A stretch of 64,000 nucleotides of DNA from Malikia sp. (lineage in GTDB: Bacteria > Pseudomonadota > Gammaproteobacteria > Burkholderiales > Burkholderiaceae_C). Position 1 is the stretch's first letter, and each line of letters opens with the position of its first letter. The stretch lies in the NCBI RefSeq assembly GCF_028687635.1, contig NZ_JAQTZS010000001.1, forward strand, positions 124,001 to 188,000, given 5' to 3'. Shown here piece by piece: positions 7,768 through 21,661 of this stretch. A program made the translations under genes and the position numbers. Below the pieces are notes generated by a model. The model was not told the DNA's origin, searched no databases, and saw only the letters and a program-made list of their open reading frames with translations.

Positions 7768-9492
7768 ATGCCTGAAAGAAGCCCTCCATCCGCGACCGAA
7801 CTGCCGGGACTGGCACGCGCGCTGGTGTCGGCCGGCAAGCTCTCGCTCGCCACCGCCGAGGAGCTCTACAGCAAGGCCCGTGAACATAAAAGCAGCTTCA
7901 TCGCCGAGCTGCCCGGCAGCGGCGCGGTCTCGGCGGCCGACCTGGCCCATATCCTGTCGCAGGCCTACGCCGTCCCCCTGATCGACATCGACGCGCTGGA
8001 CCCGCAGCGCCTGCCCAAGAACCTGCTCGACCCTCGGACCTGCCTGCAATACCATGTGCTGCCGCTGGGCCGGCGCGGCAACCGCATCAGCATCGCCACC
8101 GCCGACCCATCGGACCAGAAGGCCGCCGAGAAGGTCAAGTTCGCCACCCAGCTCGGCATCGACTGGGTCGTCGCCGAGTTCGACAAGCTCGGGCGCTTGG
8201 TCGAGGCCGCCGCCGCCAGCGCTGGCGAGACCATGGAGCAGATCATCGGGAGGGACTTCGAGTTCGACGAGTCCAAGGTCGAGCTGACCAGCTCCGAGGC
8301 GTCAGACAAGATGGCGCAGGAAGTCGAGGACGCTCCCATCGTGCGTTTTCTGCACAAGATGCTGCTCGACGCCTACAGCCAGCGCGCCTCCGACCTGCAC
8401 TTCGAGCCTTATGAGCACAGCTACCGGGTGCGCTTCCGCATCGACGGTGAGCTGCGCGAGATCGCCGCGCCCCCGGTCGCGATCCGCGACAAGCTGGCCT
8501 CGCGCATCAAGGTGATCTCCAAGCTCGACATCTCGGAAAAGCGCATCCCGCAGGACGGACGCATGAAGCTCAAGGTCGGCGCCGACAAGGTGATCGACTT
8601 TCGCGTCAGCACGCTGCCGACGCTGTTCGGCGAGAAGATCGTGATCCGGATCCTGGACCCGAGCAGCGCCCAGATGGGCATCGAGGCGCTCGGCTACGAC
8701 CCGCAAGACAAGCAAACGCTGCTGGAGGCGATCGCCAGGCCCTACGGCATGGTGCTGGTCACCGGACCGACCGGATCGGGCAAGACCGTCTCGCTCTACA
8801 CCTGCCTCAACATCCTGAATCAGCCCGCCGTCAACATCTCGACCGCCGAGGACCCGTCCGAGATCAACCTGCCCGGCGTCAACCAGGTCAACGTCAACGA
8901 GAAGGCCGGATTGACCTTCGCGGCCGCGTTGCGCGCCTTCTTGCGCCAGGATCCGGACATCATCATGGTCGGCGAGATCCGCGACCTCGAAACGGCCGAC
9001 ATCGCCATCAAGGCCGCGCAGACCGGCCACCTGGTGCTGTCGACGCTGCACACCAACGACGCGCCCAGCACGCTGTCACGCCTGCTCAACATGGGCGTCG
9101 CGCCGTTCAACATCGTGTCCAGCATCAACCTGATCACGGCGCAGCGGCTGGTGCGCAGGCTGTGCCCCGCCTGCAAGACGCCGCTCGACATCCCGCCGCA
9201 GGCCCTGGTCGACGCCGGCTTCAAGCCCGAGGAGCTCGACGGCAGCTGGCAGCCCTACCAGCCCGTAGGCTGCAAGGACTGCAACGGTGGCTACAAGGGA
9301 CGGATCGGCATCTACCAGCTGATGCCGATCAGCGAGGCGATGCAGCACATCATCCTGGCCAATGGCAGCGCGCTCGAAATCTCGCAGCAGGCCAGGCGCG
9401 ATGGCATGCCGAGCCTGCGTGAATCCGGGCTGCGCAAGGTTAAACTGGGTATCACTTCGCTGCAGGAGGTGTTGGCGAACACCAAGGATTGA
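7768..9492 (+). CDS. pilB: Type IV pilus assembly ATPase PilB
   Basis: 574-residue cytoplasmic extension ATPase that powers pilin polymerisation. An N-terminal MshEN/GspE_N-type domain (about 1-160) precedes the secretion ATPase core. Walker A GPTGSGKT is at 333-340. An Asp box and a Walker B region ([12 protein letters not shown]) follow, with a His box [18 protein letters not shown] tetracysteine zinc motif, CPAC then CKDC about 40 residues later, completes the typical set. The ATG at 7768 was chosen because the N-terminal domain begins there; the frame extends 18 codons further up with non-conserved residues. It is followed by pilC after 50 nt. Confidence 0.95.
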   Translation: MPERSPPSATELPGLARALVSAGKLSLATAEELYSKAREHKSSFIAELPGSGAVSAADLAHILSQAYAVPLIDIDALDPQRLPKNLLDPRTCLQYHVLPLGRRGNRISIATADPSDQKAAEKVKFATQLGIDWVVAEFDKLGRLVEAAAASAGETMEQIIGRDFEFDESKVELTSSEASDKMAQEVEDAPIVRFLHKMLLDAYSQRASDLHFEPYEHSYRVRFRIDGELREIAAPPVAIRDKLASRIKVISKLDISEKRIPQDGRMKLKVGADKVIDFRVSTLPTLFGEKIVIRILDPSSAQMGIEALGYDPQDKQTLLEAIARPYGMVLVTGPTGSGKTVSLYTCLNILNQPAVNISTAEDPSEINLPGVNQVNVNEKAGLTFAAALRAFLRQDPDIIMVGEIRDLETADIAIKAAQTGHLVLSTLHTNDAPSTLSRLLNMGVAPFNIVSSINLITAQRLVRRLCPACKTPLDIPPQALVDAGFKPEELDGSWQPYQPVGCKDCNGGYKGRIGIYQLMPISEAMQHIILANGSALEISQQARRDGMPSLRESGLRKVKLGITSLQEVLANTKD

Positions 9493-9542
9493 GCTGGCAC
9501 GGCCGCGTCAGGCAGACGAGCATTCAAAAAAGAGGGGAAGTC

Positions 9543-10757
9543 ATGGCCACAGCCGTGAGCAAGGTCAAGGAATACGTCTTCGAGTGGGAAGGCAAGGATC
9601 GCAGCGGCAAGGCCATCCGCGGCGAGACCCGCGCCGCCAGCGAGAACCTGGTCATGACCGCGTTGCGCCGCCAGGGCATCGTTCCGCTCAAGGTCAGGAA
9701 ACGTCGCATGTCGGGTGGCAAGTCGATCCGCCCCAAGGACATCGCGATCTTCACCCGTCAGCTCGCGACCATGATGAAGGCGGGCGTGCCGCTGCTGCAG
9801 GCGTTCGACATCGTCGGGCGCGGCAACCCCAACCCCAAGGTGAGCCGGCTGCTCAACGAGATCCGCACCGACGTCGAGACCGGCACCTCGCTGAGCGCGG
9901 CCTTTCGCAGGCACCCGCTCCACTTCAACGCGCTCTACTGCAACCTGGTCGAGGCCGGCGAGGCCGCCGGCATCCTGGAGGACATCCTCGACCGGCTGTC
10001 GGTCTATCTCGAAAAATCCGAGGCGCTCAAGAGCAAGGTCAAGTCGGCGCTGATGTACCCGACCGCGGTGCTCGTGGTCGCCTTCGTGGTGGTGGCCGTG
10101 ATCATGATCTTCGTGATCCCGGCCTTCAAGGAGGTGTTCTCCTCCTTCGGCGCCGACCTGCCCGCGCCCACGCTGTTCGTGATCGCGCTGAGCGAGTTCT
10201 TCGTCGCCTGGTGGTGGCTGATCTTCGGCGGCCTGGGCGGCGGCTTCTACTTCTTCATGCAGGCCTGGCGCCGCAACGAGAAGGTGCAGCGCGTGATGGA
10301 CCGGCTGCTGCTCAAGCTGCCGATTTTCGGCACGCTGGTCGAGAAGTCGACCGTGGCGCGCTGGACCCGCACGCTCGCGACCATGTTCGCCGCCGGTGTG
10401 CCGCTGGTCGAGGCGCTCGACTCGGTCGGCGGCGCCTCGGGCAACTCGCTCTACGCCGACGCCACCGTCAGGATCCAGCAGGAGGTCTCGACCGGCACCA
10501 GCCTGACGCAGGCCATGACCAATACCCGAATCTTTCCGTCCATGGTGCTGCAGATGTGCGCCATCGGCGAGGAGTCGGGCTCGATCGACCACATGCTGAG
10601 CAAGGCGGCCGATTTCTACGAGCAGGAAGTCGATGACATGGTGGCCGGTCTGTCCAGCCTGATGGAGCCCATCATCATCGTGATCCTGGGCTCCATCATC
10701 GGCGGCATCGTGGTCTCGATGTACCTGCCGATCTTCAAGCTGGGGCAGGTGGTCTGA
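9543..10757 (+). CDS. pilC: Type IV pilus inner-membrane platform protein PilC
   Basis: 404-residue platform protein of the type IV pilus machine. It has two T2SF (GspF) cytoplasmic domains, each preceding membrane helices. The first domain has FTRQLATMMKAGVPLLQAF near residue 76 and the second has WTRTLATMFAAGVPLVEAL near 276; the pair is a visible internal duplication. Membrane segments occur near residues 178-200, 220-240 and at the C-terminus (IIIVILGSIIGGIVVSMYLPIF). The start follows GAGGGGAAG, a good ribosome binding site. The pilD gene that normally follows is 8 kb away at 18706, beyond an opposing signalling operon. Confidence 0.95.
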   Translation: MATAVSKVKEYVFEWEGKDRSGKAIRGETRAASENLVMTALRRQGIVPLKVRKRRMSGGKSIRPKDIAIFTRQLATMMKAGVPLLQAFDIVGRGNPNPKVSRLLNEIRTDVETGTSLSAAFRRHPLHFNALYCNLVEAGEAAGILEDILDRLSVYLEKSEALKSKVKSALMYPTAVLVVAFVVVAVIMIFVIPAFKEVFSSFGADLPAPTLFVIALSEFFVAWWWLIFGGLGGGFYFFMQAWRRNEKVQRVMDRLLLKLPIFGTLVEKSTVARWTRTLATMFAAGVPLVEALDSVGGASGNSLYADATVRIQQEVSTGTSLTQAMTNTRIFPSMVLQMCAIGEESGSIDHMLSKAADFYEQEVDDMVAGLSSLMEPIIIVILGSIIGGIVVSMYLPIFKLGQVV

Positions 10758-10773
10758 GCGACATCGCTGGCGC

Positions 10774-11934
10774 TCAGGCGCTCATGACACGCGTGACATG
10801 CTGGCGCTTGAGTTCGAGCTCGGCGTCGCTGTCGACATAGCGCTGCGCGATGGCGCGGAACTCCTGCTGGATGAGGAGGAAGGCATCCACCATGTCGGGA
10901 TCGAAATGCCTGCCGCGCCCCTCGGTGATGAGGGCCACCGCCTGCTCGTGCGGCATGCCCTCCTTGTAGACGCGGCGACTGATCAGCGCATCGTAGACAT
11001 CGGCCAGCGCCATCATGCGGGCCGAGACCGGGATGGCCTCGCCCTGGAGCCCCTCGGGGTAACCCGAGCCATCCCATTTCTCCTGGTGGCTGTAGGCGAT
11101 CTCCTTGGCCAGCGTCAGGAACTCGACCGGCATGCCGAGCTGGCGCTCGGCGGAGTGGATCGCGTCGCGCCCGAGCGTGGTGTGCGTCTTCATGAGCTCG
11201 AACTCCTCGGGCGTGAGCTTGCCGGGCTTGAGCAGGATGCGGTCCGGGATGCCGACCTTGCCGATGTCATGCAGCGGCGCCGACTTGAACAGCATCGCGA
11301 CATAGCGGTCATCGAGCCAGCTGGCGAACCTGGCCTGCTCGCGCAGCTTGAGCGCCAGCGCCTTGACGTAATGCTGGGTGCGTCGAATGTGGTTGCCGGT
11401 GTCGGAGTCGCGCGTCTCGGCCAGCGAGGCCATGGCCAGGATGGTCACATCCTGGATCGCGACGACCTCGGCGGTGCGCTTGCCGACCTCGCGCTCCAGG
11501 AATTCAGCCTTGTCGCGCAGGAAATCGGCACTGGCCTTGAGGATCAGGTGGTTGCGCACCCGCGCCATCACGATCGGCGGGCTGATCGGCTTGGTGATGT
11601 AGTCGACCGCGCCGAGGTCGAGCCCCATCTTCTCGTCCTCGACGCCGCTCTTGGCGGTCAGGAAGATCACCGGAATGTCGCGCGTGGCGGGGTCGGCCTT
11701 GAGCTGGCGGCAGACCTCGTAGCCGTCCATGCCCGGCATCATGATGTCGAGCAGGATCAGGTCGGGCGGCGGGATCGCCTGCGCGATGCGCAAGGCTTTT
11801 TCGCCATCGATCGCGGCCTTGACCTTGTATTCGTCGCGCAGCAGCCCCGTCATCAGCGAGAGATTGGCCGGGGTGTCATCGACCACCAGGATGGTGGCGG
11901 GCTCTTGGGGCTTGGTGTCGGGGTTCATGGTCAT
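10774..11934 (-). CDS. Response regulator with HD-GYP (c-di-GMP phosphodiesterase) output domain
   Basis: 386 residues. The receiver domain (about 14-130) has the phospho-acceptor Asp63 in LILLDIMMPGMDG and the acidic pocket VVDD, with K115 in DYITKP. A linker helix follows, then an HD-GYP domain (about 160-370) with the metal-binding HD at 222-223 (APLHDIGKVGIPD), downstream histidines HTTLGRDAIH and YSHQEKWDGSGYP, and the GYP triplet at 291-293. Intact key residues predict hydrolysis of cyclic di-GMP. It is the last gene of a four-gene operon; the start overlaps the preceding stop by 4 nt. It converges with pilC after a 16-nt gap. Confidence 0.92.
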   Translation of the reverse strand: MTMNPDTKPQEPATILVVDDTPANLSLMTGLLRDEYKVKAAIDGEKALRIAQAIPPPDLILLDIMMPGMDGYEVCRQLKADPATRDIPVIFLTAKSGVEDEKMGLDLGAVDYITKPISPPIVMARVRNHLILKASADFLRDKAEFLEREVGKRTAEVVAIQDVTILAMASLAETRDSDTGNHIRRTQHYVKALALKLREQARFASWLDDRYVAMLFKSAPLHDIGKVGIPDRILLKPGKLTPEEFELMKTHTTLGRDAIHSAERQLGMPVEFLTLAKEIAYSHQEKWDGSGYPEGLQGEAIPVSARMMALADVYDALISRRVYKEGMPHEQAVALITEGRGRHFDPDMVDAFLLIQQEFRAIAQRYVDSDAELELKRQHVTRVMSA

Positions 11935-13621
11935 GCTCGAAAAAGGGTGGCTCGTTCGGTAGCGGGGCTCCGGGCCGCGGGTGCGGCAGCCGTAGTGTCA
12001 GCGTAATCCAGCTGCGGACTGGCGTCGACCGCGACGGCCGCGGCGCCGGCCTGCGCGCGCGCCTCGGCCAGCAGGCGCTCCAGGCGCTGCTCGGCCAGCA
12101 GGACTTCGAGGTTCATCGCCAGCACCGGCAACAGGCCCTCGAGCGCGGCCTCGATCCGAGCGCAGTCCGGGTCCATCGAGGCGAGCTCCAGCACCCCGAT
12201 CAGGACATCGTTGCGCAGCACCGGCAGCAGCAGCAGGGAGCGCGGCAACGCCTGCCCCAGGCCGGATTCGATGGTCCAGAAGCCCGGGGGCACGTCGCTG
12301 AAGCTCAGGCTGCGCCGCTCGCGCGCGCATTGTCCCAGCAACCCGTCGCCCAAGGCCACCCGCTCGGGCGCCTGGTCGGTCGCATAGCTGCCCGCCAGGC
12401 GCAGCCGAGGCTCGCCCGCGGGCCCCGGCTCGACGCAGTAGAGGCTGCCCTGGTGCATGGGCAGGAAGCGGCTGATCTCGTCGAACAGCGTGCGGGCCAG
12501 GGCTGGCAGTTCGCGCGCGCGCTGCAGTTGCAGCGTCAGCTCGGACTGACGCGCCTTGAACTGGGCCAGTTGCATGAGTTCACGCGAGGCCGCCTCGCTC
12601 AGGGCCAGCGCCTGGCGCCGGGCATCGTGGTTTTGCACCCCACGCAGCAACAGGGCCAGCAGGGCAAAGACCAGCAGCGCAACGACGCCACCGATCGTCA
12701 TCAAGCCAAACGCCGATTCCTGCCGCGAGGGCGAGGCCAGCAGCACCAGTTGCCAGCGGCCGGTGGCATCGGGCCAGCGCAGGCTGGCGCGCGCACTCAG
12801 GTGACGCTCGCCGAGCAGGGTGACCCGGTCACGCGCCAGGTCGAAGGACAGCCGGCGCGGGATGGCGCCATCCTGGAACGCGGGCCCGAACTGCTGACTC
12901 AGGCCAGCGGCCTGGGCGTGGTCGAGGTCGGCAGCCAGCCGGAAATTCCAGCGCTCGTCGCTGCTCGCGTAGACCAGACCCAGGGGCGACAGCAGCAGGG
13001 CGTGCTCGCCGAGCGCGCGCAAGCTCGCATCCAGGCCCTCGGCCGGGAGCTTGATGGCGACAACGCCGATCACCAGGCTGGCACGATCGGCTTCGGCGTA
13101 GAGCGGCGCGGCCAGGAAGAGACTGCGCCGCAGCACATCATCGCCCTCCGCTATTGGATAGACGGTTTCCTGGCCAGCGAAGGCCTGCTGCCAGTAGGGC
13201 CGGTCCTGCCACAGCAAGCCGGTGACCGCGGGAAAATCGGAGGCATTGGCGACCACCCGGCCGTCGGCATCCATGACATAGAGGCCCTCGGCAGCGAGCG
13301 CACGCCGCAGTGGCTGCAGCCGCTCAAGCGCCCGCGGTGCGTCAGGCGGCAGGCGGCCCTGGACCAGTTCCTTGAGGACGGGCTCGTTGATGCCGAGCAT
13401 GGCGACGGCCCCCATGGTCCTGCCACGCAGGGTCTCATCGGTCAGTTGCACCGCCTGGCGCTGCGCCTGGGTCTTGAGCAGATGGCTCAGGTCGGCCTCG
13501 TCCGCGCGTCGGTAGGTGCCAGCCGCCAGCCCGCCCGCCAGCAGCGACAGCAGCAGGGCGAACACCAGATAGGTGGGCGCATGCCGCAGCAGCCCGCGCG
13601 CGAAGTCTTCCCTGAGGCGGC

Positions 13622-13625
<4 letters not shown>
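11931..13625 (-). CDS. Membrane sensor with dCache-like periplasmic domain and cytoplasmic GAF, no output domain
   Basis: 564 residues. TM1 is at about 18-36. A large periplasmic region (about 40-310) resembles dCache/DctB-type sensor domains, with [14 protein letters not shown] and [18 protein letters not shown] typical of the small-molecule pocket. TM2 is near 320-342. A short coiled coil precedes a GAF-like domain (about 385-515) containing [17 protein letters not shown]. No kinase, cyclase or receiver domain follows, only a low-complexity alanine-rich tail. It overlaps the hybrid kinase upstream and the HD-GYP regulator downstream by 4 nt each. I infer an accessory ligand sensor for the kinase. 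Confidence 0.8.
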
Positions 13626-17661
<4,036 letters not shown>

Positions 17662-17665
<4 letters not shown>

Positions 17666-18576
17666 GAGCGCAGCCCGGAAGGCATGGCAGCCAGCGCCAC
17701 CCTGGCCTGCTCAAGCAGGCCCTCGCTGTGCTCGGCCCGCTGCAGGATATCCAGGCACATCGCAAACACCGGGGCGATCTCGTCGAGCAGCGCGCGCGCC
17801 GCCTCGTCCAGGGGCCGCAGGCTGGCCAGTTCCAGCACCGCGAACAGGCGACCCCGGTGCTCGATCGGCTGGATCAGCAGCTCGGCCGGCTCGGCGTCGC
17901 CCAGGCCCGAAGTGATGCGCAGGTAGCCAGGGCCCGGCTGGGCGATGACGATCCTGCGCCGCAGGCGGGCGGCTTCGAGCAACAGCGGTCCGATACGGGG
18001 CTGGCGCTCCAGCACGGCGGCGGCACTGGAACCCTCGGCGCCATAGCGCGCCGCCGCCGTCGGCGACTGGCTGCCCTCGTCCCAGAAGCAGCACAGCCCC
18101 TGCTGCATGGGCAGGCTGGGCGCCAGACCGGACAGCAGCTGGCGGGCCAGTTCGTCAGGACTGCGGGCCTGTTGCAAGCGCGCCGACAAGCTACCGAACA
18201 GGGCGCGCCGCTCGGCCTGGGCCGCGGCAAGACGCTGACTGACTTCGACCCGCTCCAGCTCGGCCATGACCTGGCGACCGGTCGTGAACCGGGCCAGCAG
18301 CAGCAACAGGATGGAAAACACCGCCATGCCGACCACGGCGAACGAGAGCATCGAGGCCGATCCGGGCGGCAGCAGGCCGGTCGACTCGGCGGCGTGAAAA
18401 CCCGCAGTGGCCAGCAATGCCGCCAGCAGGTTCAGCGCGGACAGCCACCCGCTCAGGCGGTGCAGCGAGCGGCACCAGGCGGGCAGGCGCACCACCTCGG
18501 CGACCGCCAACCTGGGCGAGTCGGGCTCCGCCACTACTCGGCCTTCTTCCATCACAAGCCAGTCTCCATCATCCAT
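17662..18576 (-). CDS. Two-TM membrane protein with cytoplasmic GAF-like domain
   Basis: 304 residues; I do not recognise a named family. An N-terminal cytoplasmic stretch precedes TM1 (about 41-63) and TM2 (about 77-98), with only a short periplasmic loop between. A coiled-coil region follows, then a GAF-like domain (about 135-275) containing [17 protein letters not shown], clearly related to the GAF domains of the next two proteins. There is no catalytic output domain. The first ATG (18576) has a weak ribosome binding site; a GTG or ATG at 18555/18552 behind GGAGA is an alternative giving about 297 residues. It heads the four-gene operon and diverges from pilD. Confidence 0.75.
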
Positions 18577-18705
18577 CCACGTGCGACGCGGCCCGCTGGA
18601 TTACGATCGAAAATCGTCCGCCTGACCCTGTCACGGCTGCGGCGCGAATCCGGAACACGGCCGCCTTGACTTATGCTAGAGATGTTAAACCAAAGGTGCG
18701 CCTAA

Positions 18706-19554
18706 TTGCTTGACCTCCCGAATGGAATATGGAACTGGTGGCTGGCTGGCCTGATCGGCCTGCTGGTCGGCAGCTTCCTCAACGTGGTGATCCACCGCCT
18801 GCCGCTCATGCTGGAGCGGCGCTGGGCGCGCGAGTGCGCCGAACTGAGCGGACAGGAACCCGCGCCCGGGGAGGCCCTGAGCCTGGCCCGGCCGCGCTCG
18901 CGCTGCCCGTCCTGCGGCACACTGATCCACTGGCATCAGAACATTCCCTTGCTGAGCTACGCCCTGCTGCGCGGGCGCTGTGCCCACTGCGGCGCGGCCA
19001 TAGGCTGGCGCTACCCGCTGGTCGAGGCGCTGACCGGCCTCCTGTTCGCCTGGGTGGTCGCACACCACGGCAGCGGCATGGCCGGTCTGGCCGGTTGCGG
19101 ACTGGCCGCCACTCTGGTCGTGCTGACATGCATCGACTGGGACACCACGCTGCTGCCGGACGACATCACGCTGCCACTGAGCTGGGCCGGACTGGTCGTC
19201 GCCGCGCTGGGCTGGAGCGCGACCGGGCTGACCGACGCGCTCTGGGGCGCGGTCGCGGGCTACCTCTCGCTCTGGCTGATCTACTGGGCCTTCAAGCTCG
19301 CCACCGGCAAGGAGGGCATGGGCTACGGCGACTTCAAGCTGCTGGCCGCGCTCGGCGCCTGGTTCGGCTGGCAGGCGCTGATCCCCATGATCCTGCTCGC
19401 CTCGCTGAGCGGCGCGGCGGTCGGCATCGCGCTCAAGCTGCGCAGCGGGCTGCGCGAGGGCGGCTACATCCCGTTCGGCCCCTTCCTGGCGCTGGGCGGA
19501 CTCTGGGCCCTGTTGTTCGGCCCCGACAATTTCCTGCACTGGATGGGACTCTGA
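18706..19554 (+). CDS. pilD: Prepilin peptidase / N-methyltransferase PilD
   Basis: 282-residue inner-membrane aspartyl protease. It cleaves and N-methylates type IV prepilins and related pseudopilins. The N-terminal VGSFLNVVIHRLP motif and two CxxC pairs (CPSC, CAHC) forming the cytoplasmic zinc-binding loop are present. Catalytic aspartates fall in CIDWDTTLLPDD and in GYGDFKLLAALGAW. The start must be TTG: an in-frame TAA immediately precedes it and the next ATG lies inside the conserved region. AAAGG lies about 9 nt upstream. It overlaps coaE by 1 nt (TGATG). Confidence 0.95.
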   Translation: MLDLPNGIWNWWLAGLIGLLVGSFLNVVIHRLPLMLERRWARECAELSGQEPAPGEALSLARPRSRCPSCGTLIHWHQNIPLLSYALLRGRCAHCGAAIGWRYPLVEALTGLLFAWVVAHHGSGMAGLAGCGLAATLVVLTCIDWDTTLLPDDITLPLSWAGLVVAALGWSATGLTDALWGAVAGYLSLWLIYWAFKLATGKEGMGYGDFKLLAALGAWFGWQALIPMILLASLSGAAVGIALKLRSGLREGGYIPFGPFLALGGLWALLFGPDNFLHWMGL

Positions 19555-20168
19555 TGAAACAACATGTTGTGAGGCTGGGCCTGACCGGCGGCATCGGCAG
19601 CGGCAAGAGCACGGTCGCGGCCACGCTGGCCGAACTCGGCGCAGTGGTGATTGACGCCGACGCCATCTCGCGCGCCAGCACCACCGCCGGCGGGATCGCG
19701 GTCGAGGCGATTCGCGCCGCCTTCGGCGACGAGTTCGTCACCGCCGAGCATGCGATGGATCGCGAGCGCATGCGCGCGCGGGTGTTCACCGACCCGGCCG
19801 CCAAGGCCCGGCTCGAAGGCATCGTGCATCCGATCGTGCGGGCCGAGATCGACCGCCAGGTCGCGGCCATGACAAAGGGCATCGCGGTGCTGGATCTGCC
19901 GCTGCTGGCCGAGTCGCCTGCCTGGCGCCAGCGCTGCGATCTGGTCTGGGTCGTCGACTGCGACCCCGAAACCCAGATCCGGCGCGTGATGCGGCGCAAC
20001 GGCTGGCCGCGCGCCCAGGTCGAGCAGGTACTGGCCGCCCAGGCCAGCCGGGCACAGCGGCTCGCGATCGCCGACGGCGTGATCGCCAACGACGGGGTGA
20101 CGCTGGCCGAGCTCAGGGCAACGGTGGGCCAGCGCTGGGACGAGCTGCGCCAGCGATTCGGGCTATGA
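19554..20168 (+). CDS. coaE: Dephospho-CoA kinase CoaE
   Basis: 204 residues. It catalyses the last step of coenzyme A synthesis, phosphorylating the 3' hydroxyl of dephospho-CoA. Walker A GLTGGIGSGKST lies at about 9-20, the DADAIS motif near 37, and the LLAESPAWRQRCDLVWVVDC segment near 118-137 belongs to the core fold. It sits between pilD and zapD, the standard gammaproteobacterial/betaproteobacterial pilBCD-coaE-zapD-yacG order. The start overlaps the pilD stop. Confidence 0.96.
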   Translation: MKQHVVRLGLTGGIGSGKSTVAATLAELGAVVIDADAISRASTTAGGIAVEAIRAAFGDEFVTAEHAMDRERMRARVFTDPAAKARLEGIVHPIVRAEIDRQVAAMTKGIAVLDLPLLAESPAWRQRCDLVWVVDCDPETQIRRVMRRNGWPRAQVEQVLAAQASRAQRLAIADGVIANDGVTLAELRATVGQRWDELRQRFGL

Positions 20169-20202
20169 TGATCCGTTAAGCCCGAATACCGACCCGCGCG
20201 CC

Positions 20203-20958
20203 GTGATCCTCTACGAGTACCCCTTCAACGAACGAACCCGCACCTACCTGCGCCTGGAACACCTGCTGAACCGGCTCGCCTTGCTGGTCTCGCGCACCCA
20301 CTCGGTCGACCACCACTACGCGATCCAGACCCTGTTCGAGTTGATGGAAGTGGGCTCGCGCTCGGACCTCAAGTCCGAGCTCATGAAGGACATCGAGCGC
20401 CACAAGCAGATACTCAATGGCTACCGCGACAACCCGGCGATCTCGGAGCAAGCGCTGGACCAGTTCATCGCCCGGCTCGACGCCTGCTTTGCGGTGCTCA
20501 ATGCCGATGGCGGCCGGGTCGGCCATGGCCTGCATGGCAACGATTGGCTGATGGGCATTCGCAATCGCATGGGCATCCCGGGCGGCACCTGCGAGTTCGA
20601 CCTGCCCTCCTACCATGAGTGGCTGCACCGCCCGCCCGAGGCGCGCCAGCATGACCTGGCCCAATGGTCGGACGAATTCAGCGGCCTCGGCCGCGCGCTG
20701 ACCATGCTGATGAAGCTGCTGCGCGACAACGGGATGCCGCAGAAGGTGATGGCCATGGACGGGCAGTACCAGCAAAGCCTGCCGCAGGGAAGAGGCTTCC
20801 AGCTGCTGCGCTTGCGGCTGGACCCCAAGTCGGGACTGGTGCCGGAAATCAGCGGCAACCGTCTGCTGTTCTCGGTGCGGCTGATGCGGCGCGGTGACGA
20901 CGGCCGCCTGCAGCCCTCCGCTGCCGACCTGCCACTCGAAGTGAGCCTCTGCGCCTAA
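20203..20958 (+). CDS. zapD: Cell division protein ZapD (FtsZ-associated)
   Basis: 251 residues. ZapD binds the FtsZ C-terminal tail and bundles protofilaments at the division site. The N-terminus ILYEYPFNERTRTYLRLEHL is diagnostic. A long helical domain and a C-terminal beta domain (LLRLRLDPKSGLVPEISGNR) follow. The start is a GTG at 20203, 34 nt after coaE. It is translationally close to yacG (10 nt). Confidence 0.94.
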   Translation: MILYEYPFNERTRTYLRLEHLLNRLALLVSRTHSVDHHYAIQTLFELMEVGSRSDLKSELMKDIERHKQILNGYRDNPAISEQALDQFIARLDACFAVLNADGGRVGHGLHGNDWLMGIRNRMGIPGGTCEFDLPSYHEWLHRPPEARQHDLAQWSDEFSGLGRALTMLMKLLRDNGMPQKVMAMDGQYQQSLPQGRGFQLLRLRLDPKSGLVPEISGNRLLFSVRLMRRGDDGRLQPSAADLPLEVSLCA

Positions 20959-20968
20959 AGGAGAAACC

Positions 20969-21196
20969 ATGAGCCAGCCAAACCGCCACCAGGCGCCCGC
21001 CAGCTTCGAGGCCCGGACCGTCAAATGCCCGGCCTGCGGTGGCCCCAGCCGCTATGCCGCCGACAACCCCTACCGGCCATTCTGCTGCGAGCGCTGCAAG
21101 AAGCTGGACCTGGGCGCCTGGGCCAGCGAGGAGTTCCGCGTTCCGAGCGCGCCGCCACTGGAGCCCGCGCCGCCCGAGGACGGCTGGCGCTCCTGA
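20969..21196 (+). CDS. yacG: DNA gyrase inhibitor YacG (zinc-binding)
   Basis: 75 residues. The protein carries one four-cysteine zinc site: CPAC at 21-24 and CCERC at 37-41. It ends in the flexible acidic/proline tail of the family. E. coli YacG binds GyrB and blocks DNA binding. A strong ribosome binding site (AAAGGAGA) precedes the ATG. The stop codon directly abuts the stop of the convergent Nudix gene (no gap). Confidence 0.92.
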   Translation: MSQPNRHQAPASFEARTVKCPACGGPSRYAADNPYRPFCCERCKKLDLGAWASEEFRVPSAPPLEPAPPEDGWRS

Positions 21197-21661
21197 TCAG
21201 GGCTGGCCGGCAGCCTGGTCGGCCTCCTGCTGCAGCCATTCGAGCACCGGCACGGTACCGGGCAGCACCGGCTCGACATTCACCGGCAGGGTCTGCCAGG
21301 CGGATTCCTGGCCCTCGTGCATGTGCAAGTCACCGCTCCAGTGGTAGACCTTGCAGAAGTTCAGCCGCACCAGCGCGTGCGGATAGTCGACCAGCTTCTC
21401 GTGCCAGGGGTGGGCCTGGCCGATCGTGACGCCGATTTCCTCCTGCAGCTCGCGCCGCAGCGCCTGCGCCACGGTCTCGCCGGCTTCGAGCTTGCCACCC
21501 GGAAATTCCCAATAGCCCGCGTAGACCTTGCCAGGCGGGCGCGTCGTCAGCAGGAAGCGGCCCCGGGCGTCGATCAGCACCCCGACCGCGACCTCGGTCA
21601 CGGGACGATCAGCCCCGCCCTCGCGCGGCCGGTCGCCGTCCGCCACCAGCAGCCCGCTCAC
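21197..21661 (-). CDS. Nudix hydrolase, MutT-like (8-oxo-dGTP diphosphatase)
   Basis: 154 residues. The Nudix box is complete: GGKLEAGETVAQALRRELQEEIGV, with the REL-QEE-G core. Upstream PPGKVYAGYWEFPG is typical of MutT, which sanitises oxidised dGTP. I place the start at the GTG at 21661, which forms a GTGA overlap with the stop of the ATPase gene. The longer open frame upstream is shadow of that ATPase. Some family members of this size act on other nucleoside triphosphates, so mutT is probable, not certain. Confidence 0.85.
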   Translation of the reverse strand: MSGLLVADGDRPREGGADRPVTEVAVGVLIDARGRFLLTTRPPGKVYAGYWEFPGGKLEAGETVAQALRRELQEEIGVTIGQAHPWHEKLVDYPHALVRLNFCKVYHWSGDLHMHEGQESAWQTLPVNVEPVLPGTVPVLEWLQQEADQAAGQP

